Below are positions 33,089-37,644 of a stretch of 37,644 nt of DNA, one piece after another. Each line of letters begins with the position of its first letter. Within the stretch, counting starts at the first letter, position 1. The stretch is taken from contig JAJFLQ010000008.1 of the NCBI GenBank assembly GCA_021772615.1, positions 1 through 37,644 on the forward strand, read 5' to 3'. Below the pieces are notes generated by a model. The model ran no database searches. It was not told the origin of the DNA and saw only the letters and a list, made by a program, of their open reading frames with translations. A program made the translations under genes and the position numbers. The DNA comes from Verrucomicrobiota bacterium (GTDB taxonomy: Bacteria > Verrucomicrobiota > Lentisphaeria > JABSQK01 > JAJFLO01).

Positions 33089-34095
33089 CATTCTTTCCGA
33101 AATCACCAACGGCATATCATATCCGATCGTATCGGAAGGGCGACGAATCCGGCATTCTTGAGATGTTTCCGAGGTGCTTCTTTGTATCCCGCAGTATGTC
33201 GCATTGGCGCTGGAAATACCGGAATAATCCCTATGGCCGCCACATGCTATGCGTCGCGACAACGGAAGACGGGAAGATTGTGGCACATTACGGTGGTTTT
33301 CCGGTACCGTTCCGGCTTTCCGACGAGGACGACGGACGCATGGTCACAGCGCTGCAGGTCGGCGACTCCATGACCCATCCGGATGTGCGCGGCGTCGGCC
33401 GTGGTCATACCAGCCTTATCGCACGGACGGCTGATGCCTTTCTGTCGGCACACGCAGAGAACAGGCTTGCATTCAGCTACGGATTCAATACCGGTACAAT
33501 TAACCGTTTTTGCATCCGCTACATAGGCGGAAGCACCGTCGAACCTGTACGCTACTGGTCGGGCGCCGTCAAGGTAGCCGCTGCCCGTTCGGTGTCTACC
33601 ACATACAATGTAAAACGCGTGCGTCGGTTGGGGAATGAATGGGACGCATTCTTTCATGACGTGGCGCCGGCATACGGGTCGCTAGTGGCGAGAGCTCGAC
33701 AGTACCTGAACTGGCGCTACATGAGTTGCCCGGATCGCTGCTTTCTTGTATTCGCCGCATATTGTGCCCGGAAACTGGTCGGCTGGAGCGTGTTCAGGCG
33801 ACGCGACGATACGATGGTATGGGGAGACAGCCTGTTTCATCCCGATCACGTTGACGCCGCGAGCAGCATCCTGGCTGCGGCCGCCGGTTGCCGCGCCTTT
33901 TCCGGTTCGACCACGGTCGCAGCCTGGTTCTCCCGGTATCCGCAGTTCTGGTCGCAGCAGCTGCCGCGGTTGGGCTTCGTCCAACTGCCGGAACCGAACA
34001 GGCTTGTCTACATCTACAAACCCTATGTCGAACAGTCGATCGGACAATACCTCGGTACATCGTACTACACAATGGGCGACGCGGACTTGTTCTGA
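33085..34095 (+). CDS. GNAT-like N-acyltransferase
   Basis: This 336-residue protein has a GNAT-type core. IRSYRKGDESGILEMFPRCF starts the fold, IVAHYGGFPVPFRL and VGDSMTHPDVRGVGRGHTSL give strand 4 and the acyl-CoA loop (RGVGRG), and a second GNAT-like half (YLNWRYMSCPDRCFLVFAAY) follows. Proteins of this size recur in capsule and O-antigen loci and are taken to N-acylate amino sugars. Here the next gene encodes a PIG-L deacetylase, so free amines produced by deacetylation are plausible acceptors (inference). ATG 33085 overlaps the small-ORF stop; the next gene begins 3 bp after this stop. Confidence 0.85.
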   Translation: MTFFPKSPTAYHIRSYRKGDESGILEMFPRCFFVSRSMSHWRWKYRNNPYGRHMLCVATTEDGKIVAHYGGFPVPFRLSDEDDGRMVTALQVGDSMTHPDVRGVGRGHTSLIARTADAFLSAHAENRLAFSYGFNTGTINRFCIRYIGGSTVEPVRYWSGAVKVAAARSVSTTYNVKRVRRLGNEWDAFFHDVAPAYGSLVARARQYLNWRYMSCPDRCFLVFAAYCARKLVGWSVFRRRDDTMVWGDSLFHPDHVDAASSILAAAAGCRAFSGSTTVAAWFSRYPQFWSQQLPRLGFVQLPEPNRLVYIYKPYVEQSIGQYLGTSYYTMGDADLF

Positions 34096-34098
34096 ACC

Positions 34099-37000
34099 AT
34101 GACCGGTGAAACAAATAACCTCAATCGAAACGGAACCAACGGTCGCAGCGCCGAAAACGTCTGTCCCGCCGTCCGGTCCGACCTCACCGGACAACGTGTG
34201 CTGGTGTTGGCGCCCCATCCCGACGACGAGGCATTCGGATGCGGTGGCAGCCTGCTGATCCACGCCGCAAATGGCGACGATGTCTTGACCGTGTTTCTGA
34301 CGGATGGGTGCGCGGCGAATACGAATCCGGAATATTCCCCCGGCGCATACCGTAACATGCGCGAGACCGAGGCAAGGGAAGCGGCAAAACTGCTATCCGT
34401 CGCGGAGACGCAATTCTGGCGCTTCCCGGACCGAGGCCTGGCACGCAGTGCGAAGGTGCTGCCCAGGCTGCAAGCAACACTGCGTGAATACCGACCGACA
34501 TTGATCTATGTGACCTCACCGTGGGAGTTCCACCCCGACCACCAAGCCGCGGCGCACATTGCCTGGCAGGCCGTCAAAATCACCGGCATCAATACGCAGA
34601 TTGCGTTTTATGAGGTCAATCGACCGATGGCGCTGAATACACTGGTCGATATCTCGTCGGTGATGGCCCGCAAGATGGAGGCCTGCGGGGCGTACCGCAG
34701 CCAATTGCGCAATCACCCGTACCTGGATTACGTAGAAGGCCTGAGTCGCTACCGCGCCCTGTCCACAAAACTCGTATCGGATCATGCCGAGGGTTTTTTC
34801 GTCGTCTCGACGCTGGACATTCAGTCCCGTTCAATCCGTCAATTGCTGTCGGAGCATGTTTTGGCTGGTGATTGCGAGGCCCCCTGCGATGCGCCGCTTG
34901 TGTCGATTATTGTCCGTACCCGGGACCGTCCCGAGCTTCTGCGAGAGGCGTTGGAAAGTATCGTGCACCAGACCTATCCGAATATAGAAATCATTGTCGT
35001 GAACGACGGCGGCTGCGACGTCAAGCCTGTGATCGACGCGTGTTCGGAACAACGCTCGATCGTGTGTATCAACCACAAGGAGTCGTGCGGCCGATCGGCT
35101 GCGGCCAATAGCGGCCTCGCCGCTTCGACCGGCGCCTATCTCAACCTTCTTGATGACGACGATATTTTCTATCCCTGCCATGTTGATAAACTTGTCCATG
35201 CACTCCGGACCGCGGATGCCGAATTCGCGTACAGCACGTGCGTGAAGGGCCGATATCGCCAGGATACCGACAACGGCACGATGGCAATCTCGATGAGCAC
35301 ACCGTTCCGCGGCGGCGAATTCGACCTCGACAGACTTTACGATAACAACTTTATCCCGGTGATGACGGCGATGTTCACACGGGAACTCTACCGCCGCGCC
35401 GGCCGCCTTGACGACGCCCTCGACTGTTTTGAAGACTGGGATCTGTGGCTACGCATGGCTGCGCGTACGCCTTTCTACCACATTCCGGATATAACCTGCG
35501 CGTATCGCACGTTCGACGATCGAAATGACTACGCCCATTGGCGCTCGGTAATATACCGCAAACATGCGGAGTACTGGACGATTCCCCAGGTAACACAACG
35601 GGTGTGGCCACGAATACATACGCTTGAGACCGAGGCGAAAGTGCTGCGCGCGGCGCTCACGCCATTCCGGTCTTGCCTGTTCTGGCGCATCGTGCACCGT
35701 GCCCGCGGACTCCTTAACGGCCAGGTCTCTGGCGATACGCGAGGCCGAACGACGGCAACGATGCACGAGAGCACGTATACTCCTTTTCACGCTTCCAGGC
35801 TGATCGGCCGGAAGGTGTTGGTAGTCGTCGCAAATCCCGGCGACGCCGTTTCCGGCTGCAGCGGCAGTCTCCTCTTGCACCGGGATCGAGGGGACGCGAT
35901 CAAGGTCATCCACCTGGTTGAGGGTGACGACACGTCGACACACCCACGGACTGGCGGCGACGGGGGGGAATATCCGTGGGCCGGTTCCGACGTCGAACTC
36001 TGCTACCCTTCCGATCACACGAGCGACGAGGGCGGCGTTCTCTCTCGGCTGGTCGATCGAATTCAGCGCGACATGCCCGCACTGATTTACGTGTCCTCGC
36101 CGTGGGAACACGACTCGCTACGACGCGAGGCCGCCTATCTGGTATGGGCCGCAGTACAGAAGTCATCCGCCGACACGAAAATTGTATTTTTCGAGGTGCA
36201 GCAGCCGTTGCCTGTAAACACCCTCATCGATATTTCCGCGGTCATGCCGCGTAAAATCGCGGCTTGCAAAACCGCCGTGCGGGACGACGATCGCACTCAC
36301 GTTGCGGGCATCGAGCATTTGAATCGGTACCGCACGCTGACCCTTGCGCCGCCTGCATCGCATGCCGAAGGATACTGCATCGTCACGGCGACCGAAGTCA
36401 GGTCGCAATCCATAACGTCATTTGTCCAGGAAAAAATTTCGCAGTCGTCGATGACGCCGTTCGACGATGTTCCCCTAGTCTCGATTGTTGTCCGCACCCG
36501 GGATCGTCCGGGCCTGCTTCGACAGGCACTGGCAAGCATAATCCACCAGACGTATACAAATATTGAGGCGATCGTTGTCAATGACGGCGGCAGCGATATC
36601 ACAGACATCATCAATGCGTTCGCGTACCGCCTTCCGCTCACAGCGATTTGTCACGAGAAACCGATGGGACGAGGCGCCGCCGCGAATACCGGGCTGGCGG
36701 CGGCAAACGGAAAGTACCTGAATTTTCTTGACGATGACGACCTTTTCTACCCGGAGCACGTGGAGAAGCTGGTGCACTTCCTGGAGCATGCCGACGCATC
36801 GTTTGCATACAGCGATTGCAACAGAGGTGGCTATCACTGGGACGACGCTTGCGGTGTCACGGTAACGTATTTCGGCGCGCCCTACCGCTGCGAAGAATTT
36901 GATCGCAGCCGACTCTACTTCGACAATTACATTCCTGGCATGACGCCGATGTTCACGCGCGACCTGTGGCAAGAAGTCGGACCGGTCGATGCGTCACTCG

Positions 37001-37353
37001 ACTGTTTCGAAGACTGGGATCTGTGGATACGCATGGCGGCGTGTTCGCCATGCTATCGCGTACCGGGCGTGACGTGTGAATACCGCGTTTTCCACGAGGA
37101 TCATGATTACGACCGTTGGCGACGAGCCATTTATGAAAAATACGAGCGGTACTGGTCGATTGTCGACGTTGCCGGCTGGGCGTGGCCTCGTATCTCGCAA
37201 CTGCAAAACGAAAACCAGACATTTCGCAACACGCTGGAGTCTCTCGAAAAATCCGGTATATGGCGATTTACCCAGCGCATTAGTGCGCTGATTCCCGCAC
37301 CGTGCCATACCGTATTGCATCGGATCGCCAATCGCATCAATGCCCGAATCTGA
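34099..37353 (+). CDS. Duplicated PIG-L deacetylase-GT2 protein with one dead deacetylase half
   Basis: This 1084-residue protein consists of two copies of a PIG-L deacetylase domain plus a GT2 glycosyltransferase domain. Copy 1: PIG-L (about 30-245) with zinc motif HPDDE at 40-44 and HPDH at 145-148; GT2 (265-500) with VSIIVRTRDRPELL and LLDDDDIFYP (352-355). Copy 2: PIG-L (568-785) where HPDDE is NPGDA (579-583) and HPDH is HDSL (671-674), so the metal site is lost; GT2 (790-1025) with VSIVVRTRDRPGLL and FLDDDDLFYP (878-881), intact. A GlcNAc-type N-deacetylase followed by transfer of the resulting sugar is the likely chemistry. There is no TM segment; a short helical tail (WRFTQRISALIPAP) might bind membrane. 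It begins 3 bp after the GNAT stop and ends the cluster. Confidence 0.93.
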   Translation: MTGETNNLNRNGTNGRSAENVCPAVRSDLTGQRVLVLAPHPDDEAFGCGGSLLIHAANGDDVLTVFLTDGCAANTNPEYSPGAYRNMRETEAREAAKLLSVAETQFWRFPDRGLARSAKVLPRLQATLREYRPTLIYVTSPWEFHPDHQAAAHIAWQAVKITGINTQIAFYEVNRPMALNTLVDISSVMARKMEACGAYRSQLRNHPYLDYVEGLSRYRALSTKLVSDHAEGFFVVSTLDIQSRSIRQLLSEHVLAGDCEAPCDAPLVSIIVRTRDRPELLREALESIVHQTYPNIEIIVVNDGGCDVKPVIDACSEQRSIVCINHKESCGRSAAANSGLAASTGAYLNLLDDDDIFYPCHVDKLVHALRTADAEFAYSTCVKGRYRQDTDNGTMAISMSTPFRGGEFDLDRLYDNNFIPVMTAMFTRELYRRAGRLDDALDCFEDWDLWLRMAARTPFYHIPDITCAYRTFDDRNDYAHWRSVIYRKHAEYWTIPQVTQRVWPRIHTLETEAKVLRAALTPFRSCLFWRIVHRARGLLNGQVSGDTRGRTTATMHESTYTPFHASRLIGRKVLVVVANPGDAVSGCSGSLLLHRDRGDAIKVIHLVEGDDTSTHPRTGGDGGEYPWAGSDVELCYPSDHTSDEGGVLSRLVDRIQRDMPALIYVSSPWEHDSLRREAAYLVWAAVQKSSADTKIVFFEVQQPLPVNTLIDISAVMPRKIAACKTAVRDDDRTHVAGIEHLNRYRTLTLAPPASHAEGYCIVTATEVRSQSITSFVQEKISQSSMTPFDDVPLVSIVVRTRDRPGLLRQALASIIHQTYTNIEAIVVNDGGSDITDIINAFAYRLPLTAICHEKPMGRGAAANTGLAAANGKYLNFLDDDDLFYPEHVEKLVHFLEHADASFAYSDCNRGGYHWDDACGVTVTYFGAPYRCEEFDRSRLYFDNYIPGMTPMFTRDLWQEVGPVDASLDCFEDWDLWIRMAACSPCYRVPGVTCEYRVFHEDHDYDRWRRAIYEKYERYWSIVDVAGWAWPRISQLQNENQTFRNTLESLEKSGIWRFTQRISALIPAPCHTVLHRIANRINARI

Positions 37354-37361
37354 TAGGTTGT

Positions 37362-37403
37362 CGGACTTCGGCCGATTCTACTGCATCATTGATAGAATCG
37401 GCG
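37362..37403. repeat. Copy B of the 42-bp dispersed element, with 10-bp inverted repeat
   Basis: This block aligns to 16360-16401 at 31 of 42 positions, starting with the same CGGACTTCGGCCGA. Here it also holds a perfect inverted repeat, GCCGATTCTA at 37371-37380 and TAGAATCGGC at 37393-37402. A further match (TGTCYAATATTYG) lies at 37471-37483 here and at 16429-16441 in the other copy. On the minus strand the frame matching the 16295-16597 ORF reads PILSMMQ-stop-NRPKSDN, broken by stops. Confidence 0.55.
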
Positions 37404-37644
37404 AAAACAGACACTACGAATCAGAACTCCTCCCATAGACCTGCGTTTGAAGGGGATTTTTTTCAAATAGTGTCCAATATTTGTTTCTGTTTTCTTGGGA
37501 GCGCGCGCACGCACGCGAGAGGGAGTGTAGTGTGGAGGTAAAAAAGGCCAACCAGTATGCTCCCCGATCAACTCTTCGACGACGGCGTTCCACAAGCCGT
37601 TAAGACGTTCCAAGTCATGGATCAGAAAGACACCAGGATCGTAC
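37386..37644 (-). CDS. Partial ORF running off the window end
   Basis: The frame is open from the right edge to a stop at 37386, giving at least 85 residues; its N-terminus lies outside the window. The visible part starts YDPGVFLIHDLERLNGLWNA and contains EELIGEHTGWPFLPPHYTPS, then becomes basic and low-complexity (SRVRARAPKKTE) where the DNA has a CG-alternating run (37500-37520). I do not recognise it. The upstream half looks protein-like, while the last 35 codons run through the degenerate repeat copy, so the gene may be truncated or frameshifted. Confidence 0.35.
   Translation of the reverse strand, partial: YDPGVFLIHDLERLNGLWNAVVEELIGEHTGWPFLPPHYTPSRVRARAPKKTETNIGHYLKKIPFKRRSMGGVLIRSVCFRRFYQ

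Noticed and set aside
37371..37402. Simple intrinsic terminator after the PIG-L/GT2 gene
   Set aside because: The 10-bp inverted repeat is perfect but has a 12-base loop and no T-run, and it belongs to an element shared with another site; I kept it as part of the repeat.

Overview
The window is about 37.6 kb of moderately GC-rich bacterial chromosome. It has no rRNA, tRNA, transposase or CRISPR array that I can see. A PVC-type bacterium (Lentisphaerae, Kiritimatiellae, Planctomycetes or Omnitrophota-like) is the best guess. The reasons are the H-X9-DG pseudopilin, Ser/Thr kinases carrying a transmembrane segment and HEAT-like repeats, and pseudopilins whose cleavage site lacks the usual glycine. 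This placement is inference; no marker gene fixes it.

Region 1 (1-10.2 kb) is a signalling and pilus-type locus. A small H-X9-DG pseudopilin lies on the plus strand. It converges on a minus-strand run that reads, from its upstream end at 10.2 kb: receiver-Ser/Thr kinase fusion, second pseudopilin (start buried in the kinase gene), transmembrane Ser/Thr kinase with HEAT-like repeats, PAS-PAS histidine kinase, small membrane protein, and a PilB/GspE-type ATPase carrying a C-terminal receiver domain. The layout suggests that phosphorelay and Ser/Thr phosphorylation control a pilus or type II secretion-like machine.

Region 2 (10.2-24.5 kb) is mostly housekeeping: a histidine-kinase remnant, a DUF432-like protein coupled to an MscS channel, a beta-carbonic anhydrase, a large exported coiled-coil protein, a SUI1/YciH factor, a CBS-Nif3-small-ORF operon, HPr, a NusG paralogue, nadB, a low-GC orphan, an M24 peptidase coupled to thiD, and a TIM-barrel-like protein.

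Region 3 (24.7-37.6 kb) is accessory. A small retropepsin-like protein is followed by a glycoconjugate cluster: GT4, ATP-grasp ligase, a 1127-residue fusion of E1alpha, E1beta, lipoyl and KAS III domains, GT2, GNAT, and a 1084-residue duplicated PIG-L deacetylase/GT2 protein whose second deacetylase has lost its metal ligands. The plus-strand genes from 28.5 to 37.35 kb are packed with overlaps or 3-bp gaps. I infer that they build an acyl-modified glycoconjugate. The KAS III fusion, which has a lipoyl domain but no E2 acyltransferase, is the most unusual object here: it suggests direct transfer of an acyl group from lipoamide to a ketosynthase. The window ends in a degenerate copy of a small element also found at 16.36 kb.
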